Source of the DNA: Flavobacteriaceae bacterium
Lineage (GTDB): Bacteria; Bacteroidota; Bacteroidia; Flavobacteriales; Flavobacteriaceae
Length of the DNA: 32,639 bases
Reading direction: 5' to 3'
Assembly (NCBI GenBank): GCA_002711185.1
Contig: PAHL01000012.1
Span: forward strand, 20,930 to 53,568
Shown here: one piece after another, positions 1-8,951 of the stretch
Layout: the number at the start of each line of letters is the position of its first letter
Position numbering within the stretch: position 1 is the first letter of the stretch
The notes under the pieces: generated by a model
Told to the model about the DNA's origin: nothing
Database searches by the model: none
The model's input: the letters and a program-made list of their open reading frames with translations, nothing else
Made by a program: the position numbers and the translations under genes

Positions 1-1386
1 ATTAATATTTAATTTAATGGTTGATAGATTTTCTAGAATATTGAAAATTGATAATTCATTTTCTTTAGATGCAATTATTAGCTTATCAATTGTTGTCATA
101 CCTATTCCCCTAGAAGGATAATTTATGATTCTTTTTAAACTTTCCTCATCATTTGGATTTACAATCAATCTTAAATAGGCTAAAATATCCTTTATTTCTT
201 TTCTTTGATAAAATGAAATACCTCCGTAAATTTTGTAAGGAATATTCTTTTTTCTCAAAGAATCCTCTATTGCTCTTGATTGAGCATTTGTTCTATATAA
301 AATTGCAAAATCAACATTATTTTTCTGTAAAGTTAGCTTACGCTCTATTATTTCAGATGCAATTTGCTTACCTTCCTCAGAATCAGATTGCATACATTTG
401 ATATTTATTTTATCTCCATAATCATTATCTGTCCAAACAACCTTATGAATTTTACTTTGATTATGCTCAATTATTGAATTTGCGGCATTTACAATATTTT
501 TTGTTGACCTGTAATTTTGTTCTAATCTATATAATTTAACATCATCATAATCTTTTTGAAAGTTTAAAATATTATTAATATTTGCCCCCCGAAAAGCATA
601 AATACTTTGTGCGTCATCTCCAACCACACATATATTTTGGAATTTATCAGATAGAGCCTTAACTATTAAATATTGTGAATGATTTGTATCTTGATACTCA
701 TCAACCAAGATGTATTTAAATCTATTTTGGTATTTTGCTAGAACTTCAGGAAATCTGTTTAATAATTCATTAGTTCTCAATAATAAATCATCAAAATCCA
801 TTGCGCTGGACTTAAAACACCTTTCAACATATTCGTTATAAATTTCTCCCATTTTAGGTCTTCTAGACATTATATCTGATTCTATTAAATCATTATCTTT
901 ATAGTATGCCTTAACCGTAATTAGATTATTTTTAAATGACGATATTCGATTTCTGATTTGTTTTGGTTTATATATGTCTTTTTCCAATCTCATTTCTTTG
1001 ATAATACTGCTAATCAGTCTCTCAGAATCCTGTGTATCATAAATTGTAAAATTCGAAGGAAAACCAAGTTTATCAGCTTCTGCTCTCAGTAATCTGGCAA
1101 ATACTGAATGAAAAGTTCCCATCCATAAATTTTTTGCATCGTTAGATTGAAGAATTGAAATAATTCTTTCTTTCATCTCTCTAGCTGCCTTGTTTGTGAA
1201 TGTTAATGCAAGAATTTCAAATGGATCTAAACCATTTTTAATTAGGTACGCAATTCTATGGGTTAAAACTCTTGTTTTTCCAGATCCAGCTCCAGCAATT
1301 ACAATGAGTGGCCCTTTTTTGTGTGTTACAGCAGCTTTTTGTGCCTCATTAAGTTTATCAAGAATTTCAGCTGTATTTAAACCCAT
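1..1386 (-). CDS. UvrD/PcrA-type DNA helicase (C-terminus beyond left edge)
   Basis: ATP-dependent 3'-5' superfamily 1 helicase of the UvrD/PcrA family, which acts in nucleotide excision repair, mismatch repair and removal of proteins from DNA. I translated the reverse strand from the ATG at 1386; the frame stays open for 462 codons to the window edge, so this is the N-terminal part of a protein normally about 700-780 residues long. Visible motifs in order are Q-motif-like LNEAQKAAV, Walker A AGAGSGKT, motif Ia FTNKAAREMKER, Walker B DEYQDTN, motif III VGDDAQSIYAFRGA and motif IV EQNYRS. UvrD, PcrA and Rep cannot be separated from the N-terminal half alone. The gene diverges from recG across a 161-base AT-rich gap in which I see no clear promoter. 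Confidence 0.93.
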   Translation of the reverse strand, partial: MGLNTAEILDKLNEAQKAAVTHKKGPLIVIAGAGSGKTRVLTHRIAYLIKNGLDPFEILALTFTNKAAREMKERIISILQSNDAKNLWMGTFHSVFARLLRAEADKLGFPSNFTIYDTQDSERLISSIIKEMRLEKDIYKPKQIRNRISSFKNNLITVKAYYKDNDLIESDIMSRRPKMGEIYNEYVERCFKSSAMDFDDLLLRTNELLNRFPEVLAKYQNRFKYILVDEYQDTNHSQYLIVKALSDKFQNICVVGDDAQSIYAFRGANINNILNFQKDYDDVKLYRLEQNYRSTKNIVNAANSIIEHNQSKIHKVVWTDNDYGDKINIKCMQSDSEEGKQIASEIIERKLTLQKNNVDFAILYRTNAQSRAIEDSLRKKNIPYKIYGGISFYQRKEIKDILAYLRLIVNPNDEESLKRIINYPSRGIGMTTIDKLIIASKENELSIFNILENLSTIKLNIN

Positions 1387-1547
1387 TTATTTTTGAATAT
1401 TTATAATTTAAAAATATTTATAAAGTAAGGCTGTTTAAATATTAAAATAATATTTAAAAATCATTTCTTATTAACAAATCAAATAATTGATTAATAATTA
1501 TATTTAGTTTTATTAAATATTCCTAATAAGAATTTTAGAGTTTATTT

Positions 1548-3647
1548 ATGAATGGATTACAGAAATCAATTATTTACCTTAATGGAGTTGGTCCTAACAG
1601 ACAAAAAATATTAAAAGAAGAATTTGGTATTTCAACTATCCAAGACTTGTTAAATTTTTTCCCCAATAGATACATAGATAGAGGTAGATTTTATAAAATA
1701 AATGAATTAACCAACTCAAATTCTGAAATTCAAATTATAGGATCAATAACAAAAATTATAAAATCTAACACAAATAATAAATCAAAATTAATTGCAAAAT
1801 TTGAGGATGATACTGGAATAATTGAATTGATATGGTTTAGAGGCCACAAATGGATTGGATCAAATATAAAAATACATACTCCTTATGTAATTTTTGGAAA
1901 AATTAATTATTTCAATGGGATATTTAGTATGGCACATCCAGAAATGGAATTACTAAAAGACTTTAAAATCAAGAAAAGAGTAAATTTTAACAGTGTTTAT
2001 CCATCTACTGAAAAGTCAATTAATTCTGGAATCACTCAAAATATCATAAGAAAAATGATTTACGAGTATTTAAATAATTATGATAAAAATTTTAAGGAAA
2101 ATTTACCAAATAATTTAATTGAAAAATTCAATTTTATATCTAAAAATCAAGCTGTTAGAAATATTCATTTTCCAAAAAATATAGTCTGTCTAAACAATTC
2201 AATCGAAAGATTAAAGTTTGAAGAGTTTTTTTATTTACAGCTACAGATTTTAATTAAAAATAGAGAGCGAAAAAAAAAAATTAATGGCTACTCGTTTTCA
2301 AAAATTGGAAATTATTTTAACTCATTTTTTCATGAGCATTTATCTTTTAAGCTCACTAGTGCTCAAATCAATGTCATTAAGGAAATAAGAAAAGATTTAG
2401 GATCAAGATATCAAATGAACAGATTGCTTCAAGGTGATGTTGGTTCAGGTAAAACTATAGTTGCTTATATGAGTATGTTGATATCACTAGATAATGGATA
2501 TCAATCATGTTTAATGGCTCCTACAGAGATACTAGCTCAACAACATTACAAGGTAATCAAAAAATTATCTGATAATATCGGATTAACCATAGATATTCTT
2601 ACTGGAAGTGTATCTAAAAGCAAGAGAAAACCTTTGTTAGATGATCTAAAATTAGGTAAAATTGATATTTTGATAGGAACTCATGCGTTAATTGAAGACC
2701 CCGTTGTATTTAAAAATCTTGGTTTAGCAATTATTGATGAACAGCATAGGTTTGGTGTAGCTCAAAGATCGCTTTTATGGAAAAAAAATCTTTTACCACC
2801 AAATATTTTAGTAATGACTGCAACCCCTATTCCTAGGACTCTCGCAATGAGTTTGTATGGTGATCTAGATATATCATTGATTGATAAACTCCCTCCAGGG
2901 AGAAAACCTATTAAAACCTTTCACAGAACTGATAGTAAAAGACTAAGCGTTTTAAAATTCATAAAGGATGAAATTTCAAAAGGAAATCAAATCTACATAG
3001 TTTATCCATTAATCGAGGAATCAAAAAAAATCGATTTTAAGGACTTAATGGATGGTTTTGAAAGTATAAGCAGATATTTCCCTTTACCAAAATATAAAAT
3101 ATCAATTCTACATGGAAAAATGAAGAACAATGATAAAGAGTATGAAATGAAAAGGTTTCTTGAAGGTCAAACTCAAATTATGGTTGCAACAACAGTAATA
3201 GAGGTTGGAGTTGATGTACCAAATGCATCAGTTATGATTATTGAGAGCTCTGAAAGATTTGGTCTATCTCAACTCCATCAGTTAAGGGGAAGAGTTGGAA
3301 GAGGAAACAAACAAAGTTATTGTATTCTTATGACTGGAAATAAAGTTTCCAATGATTCTAAGTTAAGAATAGACACTATGGTTAAAACTAATAATGGTTT
3401 TGAAATTGCAGATGTAGATTTAAAAATGAGAGGACCAGGAAATATAATGGGAACTCAACAAAGTGGTTTATTAAAACTAAAAATAGCTGATCTTGTTAAA
3501 GATCAGGATATTATGATAAATGCTAGAAACTCTGTTATTGATTTATTAGATGATGATGAAAACTTAGAAAAAAATGAAAATCAAATTGTAAAACAGACAT
3601 TAGCAGAAATTGGTACTTATAAAAACATATGGAATTATATAAGTTAA
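1548..3647 (+). CDS. recG: ATP-dependent DNA helicase RecG
   Basis: Branched-DNA helicase that remodels stalled replication forks and Holliday junctions. At 699 residues it is full length for the family. The N-terminal part is the wedge/OB-fold region that grips the junction. The helicase core follows, with Walker A GDVGSGKT near residues 296-303, APTEILAQQH, the DEAH-type box DEQH near residue 397, TATPIPRT, and motif VI QLRGRVGRG. The ATG at 1548 gives the expected N-terminus (LQKSIIYLNGVGPNRQKIL, a helix-hairpin-helix-like start). Upstream is the divergent UvrD-family gene. Downstream a 165-base gap separates it from pheT. Nothing is missing from the catalytic motifs. Confidence 0.97.
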   Translation: MNGLQKSIIYLNGVGPNRQKILKEEFGISTIQDLLNFFPNRYIDRGRFYKINELTNSNSEIQIIGSITKIIKSNTNNKSKLIAKFEDDTGIIELIWFRGHKWIGSNIKIHTPYVIFGKINYFNGIFSMAHPEMELLKDFKIKKRVNFNSVYPSTEKSINSGITQNIIRKMIYEYLNNYDKNFKENLPNNLIEKFNFISKNQAVRNIHFPKNIVCLNNSIERLKFEEFFYLQLQILIKNRERKKKINGYSFSKIGNYFNSFFHEHLSFKLTSAQINVIKEIRKDLGSRYQMNRLLQGDVGSGKTIVAYMSMLISLDNGYQSCLMAPTEILAQQHYKVIKKLSDNIGLTIDILTGSVSKSKRKPLLDDLKLGKIDILIGTHALIEDPVVFKNLGLAIIDEQHRFGVAQRSLLWKKNLLPPNILVMTATPIPRTLAMSLYGDLDISLIDKLPPGRKPIKTFHRTDSKRLSVLKFIKDEISKGNQIYIVYPLIEESKKIDFKDLMDGFESISRYFPLPKYKISILHGKMKNNDKEYEMKRFLEGQTQIMVATTVIEVGVDVPNASVMIIESSERFGLSQLHQLRGRVGRGNKQSYCILMTGNKVSNDSKLRIDTMVKTNNGFEIADVDLKMRGPGNIMGTQQSGLLKLKIADLVKDQDIMINARNSVIDLLDDDENLEKNENQIVKQTLAEIGTYKNIWNYIS

Positions 3648-3778
3648 ATTTAATGATGTGTTATATTTGTTCAAAGATTATTCATAATATATAATAAAGC
3701 CTATAAATCTATCACCAATAACTATAACATGATAGGTTATATTTATTTTACTTTAATCTTTTAAAGGAAATGATCAAT

Positions 3779-3786
3779 TATATTTG
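3779..3786 (+). promoter_or_regulatory. possible -7 promoter element for pheT
   Basis: TATATTTG matches the Bacteroidota -7 consensus TAnnTTTG and lies 27 bases before the pheT start codon. I see no TTG at the -33 spacing. An identical octamer occurs at 3662-3669, so in such AT-rich DNA this match is suggestive only. Confidence 0.3.
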
Positions 3787-3812
3787 TACAAATAATTAAG
3801 TAAATTTTTTTT

Positions 3813-6236
3813 GTGAAAATTTCAGCTCGGTGGTTAAAAGAATATATTAAAACTGATAGATCAGTTGATGATATTGCAGATTATCTTACAGATCTTGGGC
3901 TTGAAGTCGAGGGTATCCATCACTTTGAATTAGTTAAAGGTGGTTTAAATGGAATTGTTGTGGGCGAAGTAATTGAATGTAAAAAGCATCCTAATGCTGA
4001 TAAACTCAAGTTAACAAAAGTCAAGGTAAACAAAAAAAAGACATTGCAAATTATTTGTGGTGCTCCAAATGTAGCTATAGGACAAAAAGTTCCTGTTGCC
4101 CTTGTTGGTTCAGTTCTATATCCTAAAAATGATAAAGAAGTTCTTATAAGATCTAGTAAAATCAGAGGCGAAGAGAGTAATGGTATGATATGTGCAGAAG
4201 ATGAATTGGGTATCGGTAATTCTCATGATGGGATCATGGTCTTAAATAATAACTTAGAAATTGGAAAGCCACTGAAAGATGCTTTAGGTATAGAAGATGA
4301 TTACATCTACGAAATAGGACTCACTCCCAATAGAGCTGACGCGATGTCTCATATGGGTGTCGCTAGAGACCTGAAAGCATATTTTATCCAAAATAAAATA
4401 GATTACATCTGGAATTCTCCAAAAATTGAAAATTTACCTTCTCCATCAAAAACAAAAAAAATTAATGTACAAGTTGATGAACCAGAATTAGCACCCTACT
4501 ATTTTGGAATAACTCTAACTAATATTAATGTTTTACCTTCTCCTGATTGGATTCAAAATTATTTAAGATCAATTGGTATTACTCCCAAAAATAATGTAGT
4601 GGACATAACCAATTTTGTTCTTCATGATATTGGTCAACCTCTTCACTCATTTGATGCGGATAAAATTGAAGGTGATATAATTGTCAAAAAATCAAAAAAG
4701 GGAATAAAATTTCAAACATTAGATCATAATGAAGTTGAACTTTCAGATGAAGATCTTATGATATGTGATCAAAATAAACCTTTATGTTTAGCCGGAATAT
4801 ATGGTGGAAAAGATTCTGGAGTATCAAAATCTACAAAATCTATCTTTTTAGAAAGTGCTTATTTTAATGCTCAAACAATTAGAAAAAGCGCGAAAAGACA
4901 CGGTTTTAATACAGATGCCTCATATAGATTTGAAAGGGGTATTGATCCTGAAATCTGCCTAATTGCACTAAAGCGAGCGGTATTTTTAATGACTAAATAT
5001 GCAAATGCAGTTATATCAAGTGAAATTGTTGAATTTCAAACTCCTAACGAGGTTCCTGCGAAAATTTTTATATCATACGAACAAATTAATAATACAATAG
5101 GTCAGGATATACCTAAAGAAGATTTAACAAATATTCTTAATGCACTAGAAATCAAAATTGATAATGTCACCAATGAAGGTATTGCAATAACAATACCTCT
5201 CTATCGAGTCGATGTCAAAAGACCTTCTGATGTAATTGAAGAAATATTAAGAATTTATGGATATAACTCAATAAATTCATCATCCTCGCTTAAAATAAAT
5301 CTTCCTCAATTTAAAGTTAAAAATAAGTTTAAATTCCAGGAGTATTTATCTGAAAAATTAGTCGGTTATGGTTTCTCTGAGATTATTAATAATTCTATTG
5401 TAAACCCCTCCTATAACTTACTAGCTAAAGATACTTTATCTAATGAAAGCATAAGCATATTAAACCCTCTAGGAAAAGATCTATCAGAATTAAGAAAAAC
5501 ACTAATTTATTCCACACTTGAGGTAATATCATTTAATAATAATAGAAAAAAAAAGAATTTAAAGCTTTTTGAAACTGGCAATGTATATTCAAAAAAAAAT
5601 AATAATTATGAAGAGAATAAATTTCTGTTAATATCATTGTCACGATCTAAAGAAGCACTAAATTGGATTAGCAAAGAACCCATTTCACCCTTTTTTGAAA
5701 TTAAAACACATGTTATTAATCTATTTAAGAGTATTAATATGAGTAAAATAAGTTTCGATACTACTGAAAGTGATTTTTTTAGTGAAGGTTTAACAATTAA
5801 ATATGATGGTAGTTTAATAGGAAAATTAGGCGTTGTTAAAACTTCTATTACAAGTAATTTCAATATTGAAAACCAAGTATGTATTTGTGAAATTAAATTA
5901 GATGATATTTATGATAAAGCCTTTGATTTAAATTTAAAAATAAAAGATATACCAAAGTTTCCATCAATTCAGAGAGATTTCTCTTTATTAATTAACCAAG
6001 ATATTTCTTTTAGTTCAATAAAAGAAATAGCCTTAAATACTGAAAAAAAATTTTTAGAATCTGTTGATTTATTTGATGTTTATGAAGGTGAAAAAATTTC
6101 TAATTCGAAAAAATCTTATGGAATAAGGTTTACATTTACTGATATGAAGAAGACATTAACCGACAAACACATTGATAAAGTTATGGATAAACTACTTAAA
6201 GAATTTCAAATACATCTAAATGCTGAACTACGTTAA
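3813..6236 (+). CDS. pheT: phenylalanyl-tRNA synthetase beta subunit
   Basis: Beta chain of the alpha2-beta2 enzyme that charges tRNA-Phe; it carries the tRNA-binding and editing domains. At 807 residues it is full length. In order: N-terminal MKISARWLKEY, the EMAP-like tRNA-binding OB fold (about 40-155, with GEVIECKKHPNADKLKL and CGAPN), the B3/B4 editing region with GLTPNRADAMSHMGVARDL, the B5 region, the catalytic-like core with RHGFNTDASYRFERGID, and a C-terminal FDX-ACB anticodon-binding domain (KFPSIQRDFSLLI to the end). The start codon is GTG; the conserved N-terminal sequence begins exactly there, and I see no in-frame ATG in the lead-in. pheS is not in the window. The membrane-protein gene follows after 9 bases, so the two are probably co-transcribed. 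Confidence 0.97.
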   Translation: MKISARWLKEYIKTDRSVDDIADYLTDLGLEVEGIHHFELVKGGLNGIVVGEVIECKKHPNADKLKLTKVKVNKKKTLQIICGAPNVAIGQKVPVALVGSVLYPKNDKEVLIRSSKIRGEESNGMICAEDELGIGNSHDGIMVLNNNLEIGKPLKDALGIEDDYIYEIGLTPNRADAMSHMGVARDLKAYFIQNKIDYIWNSPKIENLPSPSKTKKINVQVDEPELAPYYFGITLTNINVLPSPDWIQNYLRSIGITPKNNVVDITNFVLHDIGQPLHSFDADKIEGDIIVKKSKKGIKFQTLDHNEVELSDEDLMICDQNKPLCLAGIYGGKDSGVSKSTKSIFLESAYFNAQTIRKSAKRHGFNTDASYRFERGIDPEICLIALKRAVFLMTKYANAVISSEIVEFQTPNEVPAKIFISYEQINNTIGQDIPKEDLTNILNALEIKIDNVTNEGIAITIPLYRVDVKRPSDVIEEILRIYGYNSINSSSSLKINLPQFKVKNKFKFQEYLSEKLVGYGFSEIINNSIVNPSYNLLAKDTLSNESISILNPLGKDLSELRKTLIYSTLEVISFNNNRKKKNLKLFETGNVYSKKNNNYEENKFLLISLSRSKEALNWISKEPISPFFEIKTHVINLFKSINMSKISFDTTESDFFSEGLTIKYDGSLIGKLGVVKTSITSNFNIENQVCICEIKLDDIYDKAFDLNLKIKDIPKFPSIQRDFSLLINQDISFSSIKEIALNTEKKFLESVDLFDVYEGEKISNSKKSYGIRFTFTDMKKTLTDKHIDKVMDKLLKEFQIHLNAELR

Positions 6237-6245
6237 AATTATATT

Positions 6246-6908
6246 ATGATTATAAATAACTTACTTACCACAAATATCCAAGAAGCTCTTAACTCTGAAA
6301 AAAAAATTAATCTTTTTCAGAAAAATCGCATATCTCAAGAAAAAAATTATTTCAATGAATTTAATTTGAACAAATTAAATAATGAAAATATATTTCATAT
6401 AAACACAATTAAATCCACTTGTGTCGACTATCGCTTAAGATTTTTAGATATTAAATATTTTAAGGGTGAAATTCCGTTAGAAGCTATAGAAAAAATAAAG
6501 CAGATGGAAATCGATCATAATAAAAAACTTAATTCATTCAAGATTATGGCACCTTCAATAATGTTTAGATTAAAAAAAACTGATGATCCATTATTATTCA
6601 TCCCCATAGGAAGTAATTATTTTTATCTAATTCATAAATGGGGAAATGATCTCGCTCCATTAAGAAAAATAAGAATGTGGCCATTCAGATCAATTACAAA
6701 TCTTTTATTGACATTATTGTTTTTAAGTTATTTTGTAACTCTAATTACACCAATATCAATTTTTACAAAGAATCCAGATTCATCTGGATTTTGGATTTTA
6801 TTTTTGTTTATGTTCAAAGCTCTAGTCTCTATAGTATTATTTTTAGGTGTAGCCTTAGGTAAAAATTTTAATCCAAAAATTTGGAATAGTAAGTATAATA
6901 AATCATGA
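6246..6908 (+). CDS. conserved two-helix membrane protein of unknown function
   Basis: A 220-residue protein I cannot assign to a named family. Residues 1-150 are hydrophilic and rich in Asn and Lys, with no signal peptide. Two strongly hydrophobic segments follow (about 151-173 and 181-205), then a short basic tail. The most conserved-looking patch is just before the first helix (HKWGNDLAPLRKIRMWPFR, 130-148), followed by LGKNFNP after the second. This fits an inner-membrane protein with a large cytoplasmic N-terminal domain and both termini inside. From memory, similar proteins occur in Flavobacteriia, but I cannot verify this here. It starts 9 bases after pheT and ends 1 base before the DUF2007 gene, which makes an operon likely. 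Base composition matches the neighbours, so nothing suggests recent transfer. Confidence 0.8.
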   Translation: MIINNLLTTNIQEALNSEKKINLFQKNRISQEKNYFNEFNLNKLNNENIFHINTIKSTCVDYRLRFLDIKYFKGEIPLEAIEKIKQMEIDHNKKLNSFKIMAPSIMFRLKKTDDPLLFIPIGSNYFYLIHKWGNDLAPLRKIRMWPFRSITNLLLTLLFLSYFVTLITPISIFTKNPDSSGFWILFLFMFKALVSIVLFLGVALGKNFNPKIWNSKYNKS

Positions 6909-6909
6909 A

Positions 6910-7137
6910 ATGAATTCATACACAAAAATATATTCAGGAAGTATAATTATAATTTTATCGATGAAAAATATGTTATCAGAAAAGAATATAATACCGATAA
7001 TTAAAGACTCTCATGAATCAGCAAGGCTGGCTGGTTTTGGTTCAATTCATGGGCAGCTTCAAGATCTTTATGTAAACGATGATGAACTAATTATAGCCAA
7101 AAAAATTATAAATAAAATAACCCAAAATTGTATTTAG
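6910..7137 (+). CDS. DUF2007 family protein (putative signal-transducing protein)
   Basis: A small 75-residue cytoplasmic protein that fits the DUF2007 family: an N-terminal TKIYSGS strand, a helix, a central IIKDSHESARLAGFGSIH segment, then LYVNDDELIIAKKII near the end, the usual pattern of this ferredoxin-like fold. The family's biochemical role is not established; it was named as a possible signal-transducing domain and may bind a small ligand or protein. The ATG at 6910 lies 1 base after the stop of the preceding membrane-protein gene, so the two products are probably made together and may act together. A short inverted repeat follows the stop. Confidence 0.8.
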   Translation: MNSYTKIYSGSIIIILSMKNMLSEKNIIPIIKDSHESARLAGFGSIHGQLQDLYVNDDELIIAKKIINKITQNCI

Positions 7138-7146
7138 TTTAAAGAG

Positions 7147-7165
7147 AACTAATCTTATGTTAGTT
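7147..7165 (+). terminator. weak stem-loop after the pheT-DUF2007 group
   Basis: AACTAA and TTAGTT form a 6-bp stem around a 7-base loop (TCTTATG), followed by TTTAATATTTTT. It sits just after the DUF2007 stop and before the symporter gene, where an operon end is expected. The stem has only one G-C pair, so it would be weak. Confidence 0.3.
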
Positions 7166-7215
7166 TAATATTTTTCCATTATATTCGAATTCATAAAAAT
7201 TATAACTATAAAATT

Positions 7216-8877
7216 ATGAATACGACATTTGAAACCCTAGATTTTATCGTTTTTGCAATTTATGCATTAATAATTTTATTTTTTGGTTTGTGGGTTTCAA
7301 GAAGTAAAGATGGAAAAACTAAAAATGCCGAAGATTATTTTTTAGCAAGTAAATCTCTTCCCTGGTGGGCAATTGGAGCATCATTAATAGCTGCAAATAT
7401 ATCAGCTGAGCAATTTATTGGTATGTCTGGCTCAGGTTTTGCCATTGGACTTGCAATAGCGTCATATGAATGGATGGCAGCTCTGACACTTATTATTGTT
7501 GGAAAATATTTCCTTCCCATTTTTATCAAAAAAGAAATATATACTATTCCTGAATTTGTAGAAAAAAGATTTTCAAGTCAACTAAAAACTATTTTAGCAG
7601 TTTTCTGGATTGGACTTTATGTTTTTGTCAATATTACCTCTGTACTTTATTTAGGTGGTCTCGCATTGCAAACAATCCTTGATATTGATTTAATTTATGG
7701 CATTATTGGTTTAGCTCTATTTGCAGCTGCTTATTCTTTATACGGTGGGTTGTCAGCAGTAGCATGGACAGACATTATTCAGGTAGTTGTTTTGATATTT
7801 GGAGGTTTAATTACATCCTATTTAGCTTTAGACACAGTTTCCTCAGGAAAAGGTATGTTAAATGGTTTAAAATTATTATATGAGGTTGTTCCTGAAAAAT
7901 TTGATATGATACTAGATAAGTCAAATCCTGAATATATGAGTTTACCAGGAATTGGAGTTCTTATTGGTGGCATGTGGGTTGCTAATCTCTATTACTGGGG
8001 ATTTAATCAATACATTATTCAAAGAACTCTAGCTGCAAAATCATTAAAAGAAGCTCAAACTGGAATTTTATTTGCCGCTGGATTAAAAATGATTCTCCCA
8101 TTAATAATAGTAATACCAGGAATTGCGGCTTTTGTAATAGTTAATGATCCAACATTGTTATCATCTTTAGGTGATTCTGGTTTAAGTAACATGCCAACTA
8201 GTGGAACCGCAGATAAAGCATACCCTTGGTTAATGCAATTCTTACCAACTGGTTTAAAAGGTATAGCAGTTGCTGCATTAGCTGCAGCTATAGTATCATC
8301 TTTGGCTTCAATGTTAAATTCAACAGCTACAATTTTTACAATGGACGTCTATAAACCCTTTTTTAATAATTCCACTTCGGAACCAAGTATAGTAAACGTT
8401 GGAAGAATATCTGCTGGTGTTGCTTTAATTATTGGAGTAGTTATTGCTCCCCTTCTCGGAGGTATTGATCAAGCTTTCATTTTTATTCAAGAATATACAG
8501 GAATTGTTAGCCCTGGAATATTAGCAGTTTTTATATTGGGTTTATTTTGGAAAAAAACCTCAAATAAAGGTGCTATTTACGGTGCTTTATCCTCAATACC
8601 TATTGCTATGTTTTTTAAAATTGGACCTAAAGGCTGGCTTAAAGAAACTCTTTTAAGTAAACTTGCTCCTACTCTTCCCTTTATTGATCAAATGGGATTA
8701 ACCTTTCTTTTTACTGCATTAATAATATTTCTTATGAGCTATTCTGAAAACAAAGATAAAGATGATAGAAAAGGAATTTATTTAAATAAAGGAATTTTTA
8801 AAACTTCATCCACTTTTAATATTGGAGCATTTGCATTAATGATACTTTTAGCTGGTATATATTCTTTTTTCTGGTAA
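7216..8877 (+). CDS. Na+/sugar symporter, vSGLT-like (SSS family)
   Basis: Inner-membrane sodium:solute symporter that uses the Na+ gradient to import a hexose, with about 14 transmembrane helices in 553 residues. It matches Vibrio vSGLT, as I recall that protein, at a constant offset of -3 residues through the core. The galactose-contacting residues of vSGLT (Q69, E88, N260, K294, Q428 and gate Y263) correspond to Q66, E85, N257, K291, Q425 and Y260 here. The Na2-site residues (A62, I65, A361, S364, S365) correspond to A59, I62, A358, S361 and S362. The SLIAANISAEQFIGMSGSGF segment is the discontinuous first core helix. Galactose or glucose is the likely substrate by homology; no sugar-catabolic gene lies next to it. 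It stands alone, convergent with the ABC-F gene. Confidence 0.93.
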   Translation: MNTTFETLDFIVFAIYALIILFFGLWVSRSKDGKTKNAEDYFLASKSLPWWAIGASLIAANISAEQFIGMSGSGFAIGLAIASYEWMAALTLIIVGKYFLPIFIKKEIYTIPEFVEKRFSSQLKTILAVFWIGLYVFVNITSVLYLGGLALQTILDIDLIYGIIGLALFAAAYSLYGGLSAVAWTDIIQVVVLIFGGLITSYLALDTVSSGKGMLNGLKLLYEVVPEKFDMILDKSNPEYMSLPGIGVLIGGMWVANLYYWGFNQYIIQRTLAAKSLKEAQTGILFAAGLKMILPLIIVIPGIAAFVIVNDPTLLSSLGDSGLSNMPTSGTADKAYPWLMQFLPTGLKGIAVAALAAAIVSSLASMLNSTATIFTMDVYKPFFNNSTSEPSIVNVGRISAGVALIIGVVIAPLLGGIDQAFIFIQEYTGIVSPGILAVFILGLFWKKTSNKGAIYGALSSIPIAMFFKIGPKGWLKETLLSKLAPTLPFIDQMGLTFLFTALIIFLMSYSENKDKDDRKGIYLNKGIFKTSSTFNIGAFALMILLAGIYSFFW

Positions 8878-8951
8878 TATAAACATAACATACAAATTAA
8901 ATATTATTTATAAATTTTCTACTATTAGAATACATGAACAATAACGAAAAT

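Noticed and set aside
153..401. Plus-strand open frame of 82 codons near the left edge
   Set aside because: It is antisense to the UvrD-family helicase, whose motifs read clearly on the other strand; no family resemblance of its own.
1190..1396. Plus-strand open frame of 68 codons
   Set aside because: Shadow of the helicase Walker A region on the opposite strand.
3695..3750. Possible terminator or repeat between recG and pheT (CTATCA ... TGATAG)
   Set aside because: Only a 6-bp stem with a 14-15 base loop and no firm U-tract; expected by chance in this composition.
8878..8951. Terminator between the convergent symporter and ABC-F genes
   Set aside because: The best hairpin is TTCTA-CTAT-TAGAA, 5 bp and AT-rich; too weak to call.
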